A stretch of DNA of 64,000 nucleotides, taken from contig BROG01000543.1 in assembly GCA_030159075.1 (NCBI GenBank), forward strand, positions 434,001-498,000. Direction: 5' to 3'. The stretch is from Atrina japonica (lineage: Eukaryota; Mollusca; Bivalvia; Pterioida; Pinnidae). The translations under genes and the position numbers were made by a program. Below are positions 37,191 to 49,399 of the stretch, piece after piece. Below the pieces are notes generated by a model. The model saw nothing but the letters and a program-made list of their open reading frames with translations, did not search any database and was not told the origin of the DNA. How positions within the stretch are numbered: the first letter of the stretch is position 1; each line of letters begins with the position of its first letter.

Positions 37191-40100
37191 AAAATTCAAC
37201 ATGTTTATCTGGTATCTTCATACTTGAAGTAAGTTCATCTTATCATGATAAGTATTTCACGTAAATCCTGGTTCAAATTCCAGTTTTTATGGTTCATGGA
37301 AATATTGTGGTTGATAAAAGAAGCCACCAAATTTAAATAATGAACATATAACTTCTAAAAGTTTTGTCTATTTCTAGATTATAGATTAGTGGTACAAATG
37401 TATATACATTACAAGTCCTGATTTTTTTTATATAATTATAAACTTTTACAAAAATTGGCCATTGTACAAACAAAAACATTTTCCTGACAAATTTACTTTC
37501 CAAGGTTAAATATTCCAATCTTGTTAAGTGATCAAAGTTTATACATGTACCACTGTATAATTTTAATATAAATTAATAAAGTCTTATCTAAACCAAATAT
37601 TCAAACCTTGATTCTGTCCTAAATTTCTGTTATATATGTTCACAAGTCCTGACTTTGTATGTTTGTTCATTGATTTATCCTGCTAAGACTATATAAATAT
37701 TACTGAAAACAAATTATCAATTTATTCTTAATTAAATATAACATTAAAGAGAAGCTGGATAATCGTGGAAAGCCAAGGTGGTGATGTCTGCCACCTGCCT
37801 TGTGTTGTGGTGGAAAGTTTGACACTTCAACTCATGACACCATAGTCTTCACACCTTTCACAGGTACTGATTACAATGGCTTCACACCCAGGTAATGTCA
37901 CAGTCAAGCTAAACATACCAAGCATGTGTTACTATATACCTTGAAGAAAACAAAACCCATCCAACAGTGAATTACTGGTCTGTACACTATGAAACATGAT
38001 GGTTTTGTGATGAGAAAGATAATTATTGTAATGAATGTATTTATCCAAAAATGTTTTAATGATAGCAATTACATAGAAATAAAGGCTGAGCTGTACAGTT
38101 TTCAAATAAATTTTAAGAATTTTAATTGCCAAAAAATGCATATGTACAGTTTTTCATTATTAAAAAAAAAATAATAATAACCAGAATGATTATCATTACT
38201 TACTTAAAAAATAATTTAAATGAAATTGTGATATAAAGGTATTACTTCAGTTGAACAGAAATTAAAATATTTGAATCAGAAAGGTCCTTGGCTCAGTGGG
38301 ATGCCTTAGTTTGTTAGTGTTAATTTTAAAGTAATGGTGTTAAATGTTGACCATTATCATTTTGTTGTTCTGGTCAAGAATGACATCAAGATTTACAGCT
38401 CTTTAAACTGCCAACTTGAGACACTTGTTGTAACAAGAAGGTGTGAAAATGACCACTAGAATATACTGGTCCTGAGTTGTCTAAATATTGACCAAGCAAT
38501 GGGGCTGATCTGTAAGTTTCTCTTCTTCTATCCAGTGCTGGGAAGAAACAGTTACTATCAATTAGTCTTTCTGAATGGATCATCTCCCAAAAGTCTTTGA
38601 GATGACCCCAGTTTTTTTCTGGTAAGACCAGTGGATTTCAAAAATAAACCTACATGCTTGCAGGGGTCAACATTAAGTAAAAATTTTGACTTGTCCAGTC
38701 AGTCAAGTAACTAAACCCCCCCCCCAAAAAACCCCTATTAAAGTATTTGGGAGCGTTACCAGCGATTTGAAAGCCTAACATATATCGCTGCTGTTACCAA
38801 CATGAAGAAAAAAAGGCATATTTATATCCATGGATCCATTTCAACAATTTAAAATATTTTGAAGTATTGAAGTAAATGTTTACTTTGACACCAAATTTGA
38901 CAGAATATATAGTTCCAATGGTTCATTAAAATTGCACAAAAAATCATCGAAATTCAAATGTTATAAAATTATTTAAGTTTTTACTTTTCACATCAGATTT
39001 TTAAAAAAAATTATAAATACCTTCCACATTTACTTTATTTTTTCTTATACAAATCAATTAATTTTCAAACCCCAATTGTCTTGTTTAGCAATTAGTCTAT
39101 ATAGCCTAATTAATACAAAAATAAAATTAAAGTCCAACAGAATTACTACACTTTTATTTTGAAGAGGTATATATATATAAAAAACTTTCATTATAACATG
39201 TACATATAACTTTCATATGATAAAATGTTTTGTGATTAGAATACGAGGAAGAGTCTCAAATACTAGGCTACACTGCCAAGAATATATTTCTTTTTGTAAA
39301 TGAATTCAAGGTATGATAAAGTTTTTTCAAGGAATCATACAAAACAAAACGCCTTACAGGTAACAAAAGGTACATACTTTTATTACCTTGTGTAGGTATT
39401 ATAGTTTATACATCAATAGTACCGCCTACATTATGTCCATCTTTATTTGTTTACCTATTGTTACACACAAGCCAATTAAATCTAATTTACATATTTCTGA
39501 CCCACGCTATCGTTTCATGGTGTAGACAAAAAAATCTAAGATAAGAATAAAAACATACGTCACCGAATAGGTAATTTAATTACAGTAAATAAAAAAGAAA
39601 TAAGAAAGCCCGATCCTTTTAACTTTTCGTAAACTAGCATGCTGAAACGCGAAGCTTGAATTAATGGAAACAGACTATACTACAAATAGTACGTTGTCGT
39701 ATGACCAGTTATCAAATAAACTAACTTTAAGAACGATTGTCTAAAAAGAATATAAATGCAACATTACCGAGTAAATTTTAAAACAAATGAAAAAACAAAT
39801 GTATATGTTGGCAAGAATTTGCTTCCTTAACAAACAACTTGTTCATTTTTTCCGAGTTTACCTGTGCGCAGGTATTACTACTATATTAGTCACCTGGAAA
39901 AGCCGACGACTTCGCTCCAAATTACAGGTAAATTCAATGATGCCAAATGAAATACAAAAGTTAATAAAAGTTTACCTCATACAAAATTTTCTCTGTAAAA
40001 CTTCTTTTTCTGTTAAATAATCCAAAATATGAAAATATCATACACAACAGGTAAATTCCCAAGAGGTACTACACGCGACTCAACTCACTAGTAAGTCGCC

Positions 40101-41086
40101 ATTATCAACACTCATGTCAATAGATAGCGTATGAATATAAGAACTGTATACAAATTAGAATAACAAAAGAAGTAGTCCCGTTAACCGGTGATGCGTCATC
40201 TCAGGTGACAAAATATAGCTCCAAGAAGAATTCACCCACGCCACATTTGATAACTAGTATAATGAATAAAACAAAGTCTTAAGCGTTTTGTATACCTCAG
40301 TCTACAAATCGTTCCGTAATATTTATTCAATAAAAAATTATGAAATAAGTTATTTATACATTTACCTGTCCACGTATATCAGCGATTAATTAAAGGTTTG
40401 CCAAGTTAAACCATAAGGTATCATTTAAAAAATTTACATTAAAATCTGAAAATTTCGCATCTGAAATGAATAAATTTGATTATTAATTATTTTTGTCTTG
40501 TTAAAAACAGTTTTCTTAAGTGGGGTATATCAATGGGGTATGCGTGTTTAGGGAAGAAAGACTTTAATATATTTGTTTTGATACAAAAGGAGATAAGAAT
40601 TGTAAGCTTACTATCAATAAATTACGTCACCAGGCTGTTCACTCCTTGAACCTACAGGTAAAAGAGAATAGATAATCTTGAATCTCAATTTCTCCTTATT
40701 CAATTTCGTTTTAATCCAACCTTGGCTTTTGTTATTTGTATTTTTAACATAGGCCTATAGATTTTTTCTCCAGAGCGGTAGACCAAAACTGTATACACCT
40801 TTGTTCTCATTGATCATAAACGCTCTGACTTTTACCGAAATAGAATTATTCAAATTCATCCGATATTTCTCATTAAGAGGAAGTATGGTACCATAAGTAT
40901 GGTACACAAAATATCATTGGTTCCATTAAATGAACAGTAACTTTCTTCTTGCTTTTATAACCATATGAAATTGATAAATCAAATTCAAATTTAGTTTGTA
41001 TTTTAGATGTTAAAAGTTCTATTATTAATGTTTTGTTTTTGCGAACTTTGACAACGTCCATTATCTTGTATATTAGTAGAAATCAT

Positions 41087-42181
41087 TATCATAAAATGTT
41101 GAAAATAGACATCTCTCTCTCTCTCTCTCTCTCTCCCAAAAAGCCTGCAAGACCCACGTCCCCCCTCCCACCGATCCTCATCAAGGGCCCCCGTCAAGCA
41201 GTAACAGCTCCATAAACTCACCCCGCACAGACGCCGGCCTTCCCTCGACGCATCTCAACCGCAATCTTAAAACTAACTCCCCACATCCCAGAAACACAGC
41301 GACGCATAAATCAAGTCCCCTCACACGACCCCGCTAATCCCTCGGAATCTACTTTCTTTCGCAACTCACCCTCCAACTCTCGAGAAGATCGTCTCTACTC
41401 CAAGACCTCCTCAAAGTCACATCATCGCTCTACTGTGCCACTCCTCCTATCTACAACACCCTGACAGAATCACTTTCTGAAGAAGAAAAACACTCACTCT
41501 CAGTTCCGCCCACGACCTTCAGAATCACACCATCGAACGTTGTAACTCAACGCACATAGTCGGCCCCGTCCTCCCACACACTTCACATCGGTACCCCCGC
41601 AAAACCCTACCCATCCCTCACAATCGACCCGACGCGAATCTACCCCAAGCCCCAATCTCACCGAGCCGTCCCACAAGTAGTATACGGCATACACCTCCAA
41701 TCATCTAATATATCCTCAAGACTCGCAACACCCTCGGACAGCGACATCACGACTCTCCACTCTCACAGCCACAACACAAAACAGTCGTCCTCGTAAAGGA
41801 GAAACCAAATCAAACCTTTAGTCCCGCCCCAGGTCCACCTCCTCCCGAACGAGTAGACGTCGTAAAACTCGAAACAAAATAGGTCACCGTCCTCAACAGA
41901 AGACTCTACTCGGCGCCCTCCTCTCAGTATCCGCCGACCTCTCTCCCATCGTACTCGTAAGCAACCAACATCCGGAATTCCATTTCCCATCACGATAATA
42001 CACCCCAATCCAAGTCACCTCCCAGACCACCACCTTTGAGAACCCGCCTTGAATTTCAACCTCTCCTCTCGCAGAGAGAACCTTCTTTGTTGACATCTCG
42101 CCATGATAACCCGATCCACCCTCAGGCTCGACGAACTCTCCCCCGAACGTCAGTATCATAAAATGTTGAAAATAGACATCT
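41087..42181. other. Compositionally alien C-rich block between duplicated flanks
   Basis: The 28-bp sequence starting TATCATAAAATGTTGAAAAT is present at 41087-41114 and again at 42154-42181, each time running into a CT repeat. Between them (about 41136-42153) the plus strand is C-rich and G-poor and unlike the AT-rich surroundings, with no codon structure I can recognise. The open frames on its minus strand (41500-42159) are Gly/Arg/Trp-rich and look like composition effects. Foreign insertion, local duplication and assembly or read error at a CT repeat are all possible. Confidence 0.7.
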
Positions 42182-42240
42182 GTCTCTCTCTGTCTGTCTC
42201 TCTCTCTCTGTCTGTCTCTCTCTCTGTCTCTCTCTCTCTC
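42179..42240. repeat. (CT)n / (TCTG)n microsatellite
   Basis: Mixed CT and CTGT units, partner of the pure CT run at 41112-41135 on the other side of the alien block. Confidence 0.9.
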
Positions 42241-42884
42241 ATACAGTATATAGTATTAAACAATGGCTTTATATATAACATTTGCAAACAATCATTGATA
42301 GCTTAACAAATTTTCAAATGTAAAAATTATTTTCATCTAATAGACTACATCATATTTATTTTAACCTACTTTACCACAATTAATTGTAACTTTGGCAAAT
42401 TTATAAAGAATCCATTCAAAATAGGAAATAACACTTAAAATTGTTTAAAATTGATTATACGTTTTTACTGCATTTCTTTATAATATAAATTATATACATT
42501 GTATTTATAATGATTTGATTAACGTATAATGAATTTCATTTATTGTAATTGTACATAAGCTAAAATTGTACGAAATTTAGATTTAAATATCTTTTGAATG
42601 AAAGTGATGTGTCACTTACAAAAAGTTTGATAAAAAGCTGCATATATTATAACTAACACCTAGAAAACGGCATAAAGGAAATATTCAAAATACAATACAA
42701 ATTTGTCAGTTCTCTGTATGCATATGATATGATAATGACAGTGTTCTCGATATGTTTCGAAAACAACACCAGTTTGAGACATGCGTACATCTTTTAGAGT
42801 TTTTCTTATTCCACAATCTTTTTAACGATATAAACTTGAAAAAATAGCTGATTTCATTTCCTTCAATTTGAGAATTACCAGTTT
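42241..42884. other. AT-rich spacer
   Basis: No gene, RNA or repeat family recognised before the LINE remnant begins. Confidence 0.5.
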
Positions 42885-43150
42885 CCATTTTGAACCCTGA
42901 GACAATACCAGAGGAGTGGAAAGTGGGACTGATAGTAAAGCTGCCAAAGAAGGAAGAGCTCGCGGACTGCAATAATTGTAGAGGAATATTATGCTACATC
43001 CAATTCCCAGCAACATACTTTGCAGAGTCATCCTCAATAGATTTACATTGGCTATTGATCAGTTACTGTGGAAGAACCAAGCTGGTTTTAGGAGAGTCAG
43101 ATCATGTGCTGACCAGATCTTCATACTAAGGCAGATCATAGAACAAAGCC

Positions 43151-43890
43151 ATGAATGGAGCACCACAGTTTATGCCAGCCTCATGAATGGAGCACCACAG
43201 TATATGCCAACCTCATGAATAAAGCACCACAGTATATGTCAGCCTCATGAATGGAGCACCACAGTATATGCCAGCCTCATGAATGGAGCACCTCAGTATA
43301 TGCCAGCTTCATGAATGGAGCACCACAGTATATGCCAGCGTCATGAATGGAGCACCACAGTATATGCCAGCGTCATGAATGGAGCACCACAGTATATGCC
43401 AGCGTCATGAATGGAGCACCACAGTATATGCCAGCGTCATGAATGGAGCACCACAGTATATGCCAGCCTCATGAATGGAGCACCACAGTATATGCCAGCG
43501 TCATGAATGGAGCACCACAGTATATGCCAGCGTCATGAATGGAGCACCACAGTATATGCCAGCGTCATGAATGGAGCACCACAGTATATGCCAGCGTCAT
43601 GAATGGAGCACCACAGTATATGCCAGCGTCATGAATGGAGCACCACAGTATATGCCAGCGTCATGAATGGAGCACCACAGTATATGCCAGCGTCATGAAT
43701 GGAGCACCACAATATATGTCAGCCTCATGAATTGAGCACCACAGTATATGCCAGCCTCATGAATGGAGCACCACAGTATATGCCAGCCTCATGAATGGAG
43801 CACCACAGTATATGCCAGCCTCATGAATGGAGCACCATAGTAAATGCCATCGTCATGAACGGAGTAAGCACCACAGTATATGCTAGCGTC
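43151..43890. repeat. 32-bp minisatellite, 23 copies, inside the LINE RT frame
   Basis: Unit ATGAATGGAGCACCACAGTA then TATGCCAGCGTC. Starts are at exactly 32-bp spacing from 43151 to 43855. The unit is RT coding sequence: the peptide E-W-S-T-T-V-Y-A-S just before the array leads, after it, into I-D-F-Q-K-A-F-D. Central copies (GCGTC type) are almost identical; outer copies (CCTC type) are more varied. Confidence 0.95.
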
Positions 43891-44495
43891 ATCGACTTCC
43901 AAAAGGCATTTGACAGTGTGAATAGACATGTACTATGGGACATATTAGCCCAATATGGAATTTATGATAGTGCGATTATTCCTGTCATCAATGTTCTGTA
44001 CACCGGATTCAGTGCACGAGTCATTTGTGACAACACGCAAATAAAGACGCGAGCGAAGTAAGGATGTATGCTGTCCCATATTTTGTTCTCGATGTGCGTT
44101 GACTGGCTGATGAAAGAAGTCATTGATAACATCACTAGAGGACTCCAATGGACATCTACAAAGTCAATGGATGATCTCGACTTTACTGATGGTATTGTCT
44201 AGCTGTCCCAACGCTATCAAAACATACAAAGCAAAAACAGACATTATTGACTCGCTAGGAAGGAAAATTGGGCTAACCATTAACAAGACAAAGGTCTTGA
44301 AGGTGAATACAAGGACAGAACATCTAGTTACTATCAGCAACACGGATATCAAGGAAGTAAAAGGGTTTGTGTATCTAGGAAGCCTTACAAAGCGAAAAAA
44401 GGATGTGAATTGCAGAATAACAAAAGCCAGAGGAATGTTTGCAGCATTAAGAAACATCTGGAAGTCATCCAAGATCCCCCAAGGACGTAGGACAA

Positions 44496-44878
44496 GGGAG
44501 ATAGGGGCAGCATGGCACATATCCCCACTTTTGAAAGGGGGGCACGAGTATGTTTGTGTCCCCACTTTTTGACGTAATTTCTTTTATCACACAGCCACAG
44601 CCACAGACAACATGCTGTTCAAAGAACACAAGTTATCGCAGTCTGAAGACAGCCCATGCCTTAATCCACACAGTGCACTTCTTGATTTTTGTGAAGGCTA
44701 CCAAACAGTCGGCACCCAATAGGACACTATTTGATTCACCTTCATTTATTTAGTGTATGCATAATGACGTGCCTATTTGGATGCATGTAGCCTACCGTGT
44801 CGTCGTCGCTTTTAATCCATTCAATATTTTAAACGTTTGTGCCCCCACTTTTCTGGACCCAGTTACACCACTGTCCCT
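44496..44878. mobile_element. Insertion of about 380 bp interrupting the LINE
   Basis: LINE homology breaks after G-R-R-T near 44495 and resumes at T-K-L-R-I-F-K near 44880. The inserted sequence has two copies of a CCCCACTTTT motif (near 44523 and 44562, with a third near 44848) and ends TGGACCCAGTTACACCACTG. No open frame of note. It is probably a non-autonomous element; no clear terminal inverted repeat was found. Confidence 0.6.
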
Positions 44879-45344
44879 TACTCCACAAAACTGAGGATCT
44901 TCAAGAGCAACATCCTTGGAGTGCTGCTGTATGGATGCGAATACTGAAAGGCAACTAAGTCCATCAGCCATAAACTTGACGTCTTCCAGAGAAGGTGTCT
45001 CAGAAGAATCCTCAGCATATTTTGGTCGAACACTATTTCTAATGAGGAACTAGACCGCAGAACAGCGACGATACCTCTGTCCATTGAAGTACAGCGCAGA
45101 AAATGACGGTGGATCAGACATGTACTCCGCATGGAGGACTCCACCATTCCAGAGGTTGCTATTCGATGGACCCCTGTTGAGAGAAAGAAAGAAAGGACGA
45201 CCGAAAGTAACATGTAGACGATCAGTGGAAGAAAAAAAAATGGATCTGGGGTCAGATAAAGGTTAGTGTGCAGGACAGGTCAACATGGAAATCTCTAGTG
45301 TCGGTCTTATGCGCAAACCAGTGCGAAGAGGATTAAGTACAGGT

Positions 45345-45545
45345 CTACAAACATAACGAGTCTAAATCAAATCATAACAGGGGTGACAGGCTACTTGTCG
45401 TCACAAAAGTATTAGAGATTCAGTAATCTGTGGAGTCCGTGCAAGGCAATATGTTTTACCTGTACAACCTATTTTTGGTATCGTTTTGGTTTTGACTCTA
45501 CCCGGATGTGCCACTTTTACCTTGGTACACCTATAAGTAAGTACA
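45345..45545. repeat. Unclassified dispersed repeat C, copy 1
   Basis: Shares ordered blocks with 62515-62715: ACGAGTCTAAATC, CATCATAACAGGGGT-like, ACAGGCT.CTTGT, GTGCAAGGC, CCCGGA.GT.CCACTTT and TACCTTGGTA. The two copies are about 17 kb apart and clearly homologous, with indels. No coding capacity. Confidence 0.75.
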
Positions 45546-45579
45546 GTAATAACATTCACCAGTTTGTTTGTTTGTTTCA

Positions 45580-45712
45580 TTGGTGTTTTACGCTTCACTC
45601 AGTATATATTTTTTCAGTTATATGGTGACAGTGTATGATGGCATATTTAATGGTGGGATAGAGGACCCAGTTATTTCAAAGTATCCGGGAAGAAAATTCG
45701 TTTTGTTCCGTG
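45580..45712 (-). mobile_element. tRNA-derived SINE (family A), tail fragment
   Basis: The plus strand reads GGTGTTTTACGCTTCACTCA, then TTTTCAGTTATATGGTGACA, then GAGGACCCAGTTATTTCAAA and TATCCGGGAAGA. This is the inverse of the SINE tail and the C-C-C-G-G-G-T-A-C block seen at 14110-14230. Diverged; the head is missing. Confidence 0.65.
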
Positions 45713-46203
45713 GTAGAATGTCATTTTGGTGTCATTGCACTTGATCCCCAGTGTAGAGACATTTTAGTATCAGTGTATGCGTTCCCGATAGGGGAACAGT
45801 TTAAAGTCAGCAAATGTGTTACACAATAAAAAATGTTCTAAAACCTGAAAACGCGTTCTTTACAGAAATACATTATATACCACTGATGCGTTCTCCAACA
45901 GATAAATATTCCAAAATCAGTAGCGTATATGGCTTCCCATTAGATAGTTTTCTGGTAGCAAGACATTCCAAAACCAGTGTATATGTTCCCTGATAAAGAT
46001 GCATTCTAATATTGGTACATGTGTAGACATTCGAAATTTTATTCGTGTTTACCTGTAGAGAGTCATTCTAATATTAGTATATGTGTTATAGCCTAGTATC
46101 AGTATGTGTGTTTCGGGATAGATAGTCATTCAGTGTTCATTATGTGTTCCGGCTAGTAAAGACACAATCTAATTTTAGAACATGCATAACCCCAAAAAGA
46201 TAC
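45713..46203. repeat. Degenerate lead-in to the 38-bp array
   Basis: Recognisable but heavily decayed units (AGACATTTTAGTATCAGTGT, GCATTCTAATATTGGTACAT and similar) occur at irregular spacing. They look like old members of the arrays that follow. Confidence 0.55.
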
Positions 46204-46747
46204 ATTCTAATATTGGTACATGTGTACCAAAATAGTTAGACATTCGAATATTGGTACATGTGTACCCCAATAGTGAGACATTCTAATATTGGTACATGTG
46301 TACCCCAATAGTAAGACATTCTAATATTGGTACATGTGTACCCCAATAGTAAGATAGTGAGACATTCTAATATTGGTACATGTGTACCCCAATAGTAAGA
46401 CATTCTAATATTGGTACATGTGTACCCCAATAGTGAGACATTCTAATATTGGTACATGTGTACCGCAATAGTAAGACATTCTAATATTGGTACATGTGTA
46501 CCCCAATAGTGAGACATTCTAATATTGGTACATGTGTACCCCAATAGTAAGACATTCTAATATTGGTACATGTGTACCCCAATAGTGAGACATTCGAATA
46601 TTGGTACATGTGTACCCCAATAGTGAGACATTCGAATATTGGTACATGTGTACCCCAATAGTAAGACATTCGAATATTGGTACATGTGTACCCCAATAGT
46701 GAGACATTCGAATATTGGTACATGTGTACCCCAATAGTGAGACATTC
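46204..46747. repeat. 38-bp minisatellite, about 14 copies
   Basis: Unit ATTCTAATATTGGTACATGT then GTACCCCAATAGTAAGAC. Copies are nearly identical apart from TAAGAC/TGAGAC and TTCTAAT/TTCGAAT alternatives. One extra partial unit lies near 46350. Overlapping minus-strand open frames with a repeated Gly-Val-His-Met-Tyr-Gln-Tyr-like peptide are produced by the array. Confidence 0.95.
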
Positions 46748-46833
46748 GAAATTTCATCCGTGTTCTCATGTATATCTAATGGGACATTCTAATATCAGTG
46801 TATTTGTTCTAATGTGTATACACGCATTCTCGG

Positions 46834-48145
46834 ACAGAGAGCGTTCTAATTCCAGTGCATGTGTTCCTAGACAGAGAGCGTCCTAATTCCAGTGTATGTG
46901 TTATTTGACAGAGAGCGTCCTAATTCCAGTGTATGTGTTCTTTGACAGAGAGCATTCTAATTCCAGTGCATGTGTTCTGACAGAGAGCATTATAATTTCA
47001 GTGTATGTGTTCTATGACGGATAGTGTTTTGATTCCAGTGTATGTGTTCTATGACAGAGAGCGTTATAATTCCAGTGCATGTGTTCTATGACAGAGAGCG
47101 TTCTAATTCCAGTGCATGTGTTCTGACAGAGAGCATTATACTTTCAGTGTATGTGTTCTATGACGGATAGTGTTTTGATTCCAGTGTATGTGTTCTATGA
47201 CAGAGAGCGTTATAATTCCAGTCTTTGTGTTCTATGACAGAGAGTGTTATGATTTAAGTGTATGTGTTCTATGACAGAGAGCTTTCTAATTCCAGTGTAT
47301 GTGTTCTATGACAGAGAACGTTATAATTCAAGTGCATGTGTTCTCGGATAGAGAGCGCTCTAATTCCAGACATCGTTCTAAGTTAAGTGTATGTGTTCTA
47401 GGACAAAGAACGTTCTAGGTCAAGTGTAAGTGTTCTAGGACAGAAAGCGTTCTAGTTCAAGTGTATGTGTTATAGGACAGAACGTTCAAGTGTAATTCTT
47501 CTAGGACAGAGAGTGTTCAAGTAATAGTGTGCTAGGACAGAGCGTTCTAGTTCAAGTGTAAGCGTTCTCGGGCAGAGAGCGTTCAAGTGTAAGTGTTTTC
47601 GGACAGAGATCGTTGTAGTTCAATTGTAAGTGTTTTCGGACAGAGTGTTCTAGTTCAAGTGTAAGTGTTTTCGGACAGAGAGCGTTCTAGTTCATGTGTA
47701 AGTGTTCTAGGGCAGAGAGCGTTCAAGTGTAAGTGTTCTAGGACAGAGAGCGTTTTAGTTCAAGTGTAAGTGTTCTCAGACAGAGAGCGTTCAAGTGTAA
47801 GTGTTTTCGGATAGAGAGCGTTCTAGTTCAAGTGTAAGTGTTTTCGGAAAGAGAGCGTTCTACTTTCAGTGTATGTGTTCTTGGACAGAGATTGTTCTAG
47901 TTTCAGTTTATGTGTTCTCGGACAGAGGGTTTCTAATTACAGTGTATGTTGTCGGACAGAGAGCATTCTAATTACTGTGTATGTTTTCTAGGACAGAGAA
48001 CATTCTAATTACATTGTTTGTCTTCTAGGACGGAGAGCTTTCTAATTCAAGTGTAAGTGTTCTCGAATAGAGAGCTTTCTAGTTTTAGTGTATTTGTTCT
48101 CGGACAGAGAGCGTTCCAGTTTTAGTGTATGTTTTCTCGGACATA
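46834..48145. repeat. 37-bp minisatellite field, about 35-40 diverged copies
   Basis: Unit ACAGAGAGCGTTCTAATTCC then AGTGCATGTGTTCCTAG. In the second half a derived subtype appears (TTCAAGTGTAAGTGTTCTAG), with some units shortened to about 25-28 bp. It follows the 38-bp array after a short transition. Confidence 0.9.
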
Positions 48146-49399
48146 GCGTTCTAGTTTAAAAGTGTCTGTGTTCACAGGGAAGAGACAATTTTCTATCAGT
48201 GTAAGTGTAACACAGGGATGAAAAGCAAAACAACGGATTTGACACGTTAAATTTACCATGTTGACAATATAATACACACACAAAATATATTTTGACTCAT
48301 CAGTATGTTACTTAAATTTGACTATCGCATTTTAAGAGAATTTCTAACATTCTTGTCAAAGATGTATGCTACAAATATTGTGTTATGCTTCTAGTATTTG
48401 TAAATGTGCCAAATTATTTCAGTATATCAATATATCACAAAAGATTCATTTATTGGTCGACACATTAAAAGAAAACGTGAGAAAGTGAAGGGAAAAAGTA
48501 GTACAGATTCGTGGATAAGAATAATGAGGAGAGACACCTGGTGAACAGGTTCTCATCGTCTGTAGATTTACTTTTGTTGATGTGTCCTTCGTAGAATTTA
48601 AATCAGCTGCTCTCAATGGTTAAGCTGCTCTCAATAGAAGATATGAGCCTTTGAAAATTCATTACTTAAGCTAATGACAAGATAATATATGTACAATTGG
48701 AATTAAATCCACTTTCACAAGTAAGGAATAAAAATACTTAAGTCTTTTATCCGACAAATTATTGACGCAGATTCTTTAATGTTGTTTCTAAAAGCGATTT
48801 TTTTTTGACAGCCACATTGTACTGTGGCGCAAACATAACTCGCATTCATTAGCCAAACCGCCATATGACGTCTAGAAAACATTATGTTGGACCACGATGG
48901 AGTTACCTCTCTTAGTTACTCACGAGTAGGTGGTAAAAGAAAGATAACTCTTTGAAGCAACACGGCATATCAACATTTATTTTGTAAATACTTAAGTTAA
49001 AATTTTGCGCTCCAAACAATCGTTTCGTTATCTTTTTCAATAGTACTTTATAAGTTGAGTTCGAGGATATATTTGAAAGTACTTCAGGGAGGTTCGGGGG
49101 GAGTTATAGGCCTATTGATTTAGCTGCCCAGTTGACCATATATATATCTCTATCATTACTCTTTTGAATCGTTATTAAATGTATTGAGTTATTGAAGGAT
49201 CTAGCCTATTTCATTGGAATGTTTCTATTCACTATAAAATATTAGTCGTAATATTGTAAAATTGCACCCGAAGTGGGACACGGGTAAAAAAGTTATTTCA
49301 GCATCTAAGTCGCACGGTGAGTTCTGTAACTTATATAAAACGATACAGATTCAAAGTCCTGAAAGTTACAACGTCTTAGTCACTTTGTGAGTCCTGTAA
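48146..49399. other. AT-rich spacer
   Basis: No gene, RNA or repeat family recognised. Confidence 0.5.

Larger units (their letters stand above)
33985..41086. other. Upstream flank or 5' UTR intron of USP; no gene recognised
   Basis: AT-rich, with no CpG-island-like block, no recognisable protein and no RNA gene. A non-coding first exon and promoter of USP may lie here; a slightly more GC-rich patch near 39880-40220 is a weak candidate. It contains a MITE (34133-34235), a (GT)n run and a tandem/MITE composite near 36.8-37.2 kb. Confidence 0.5.
42885..45336 (+). pseudogene. RTE-like LINE reverse transcriptase, dead
   Basis: Pieces of one RT read in order in shifting frames: P-E-E-W-K-V-G-L-I-V-K-L-P-K-K (about 42900), Q-A-G-F-R-R-V-R-S-C-A-D-Q-I-F (about 43078-43122), I-D-F-Q-K-A-F-D-S-V-N-R (about 43890), and the catalytic box region as F-T-D-G-I-V then a stop (about 44181). 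They continue with N-T-D-I-K-E-V-K-G-F-V-Y-L-G, L-R-I-F-K-S-N-I-L-G-V-L-L-Y-G-C-E (about 44892) and the C-terminal C-A-N-Q-C-E-E-D stop at 45336. The usual F-A-D-D is lost, and a minisatellite and a 0.4-kb insertion interrupt the frame. The RTE assignment is by resemblance. Confidence 0.85.

Noticed and set aside
41500..42159. Gly/Trp/Arg-rich minus-strand open frames
   Set aside because: They lie in the alien C-rich block, where the composition alone removes stop codons; no family resemblance.
46236..46769. Minus-strand open frames with a repeated T-C-T-N-I-R-M-S peptide
   Set aside because: By-product of the 38-bp satellite, which reads in three frames with the same 38-residue cycle.
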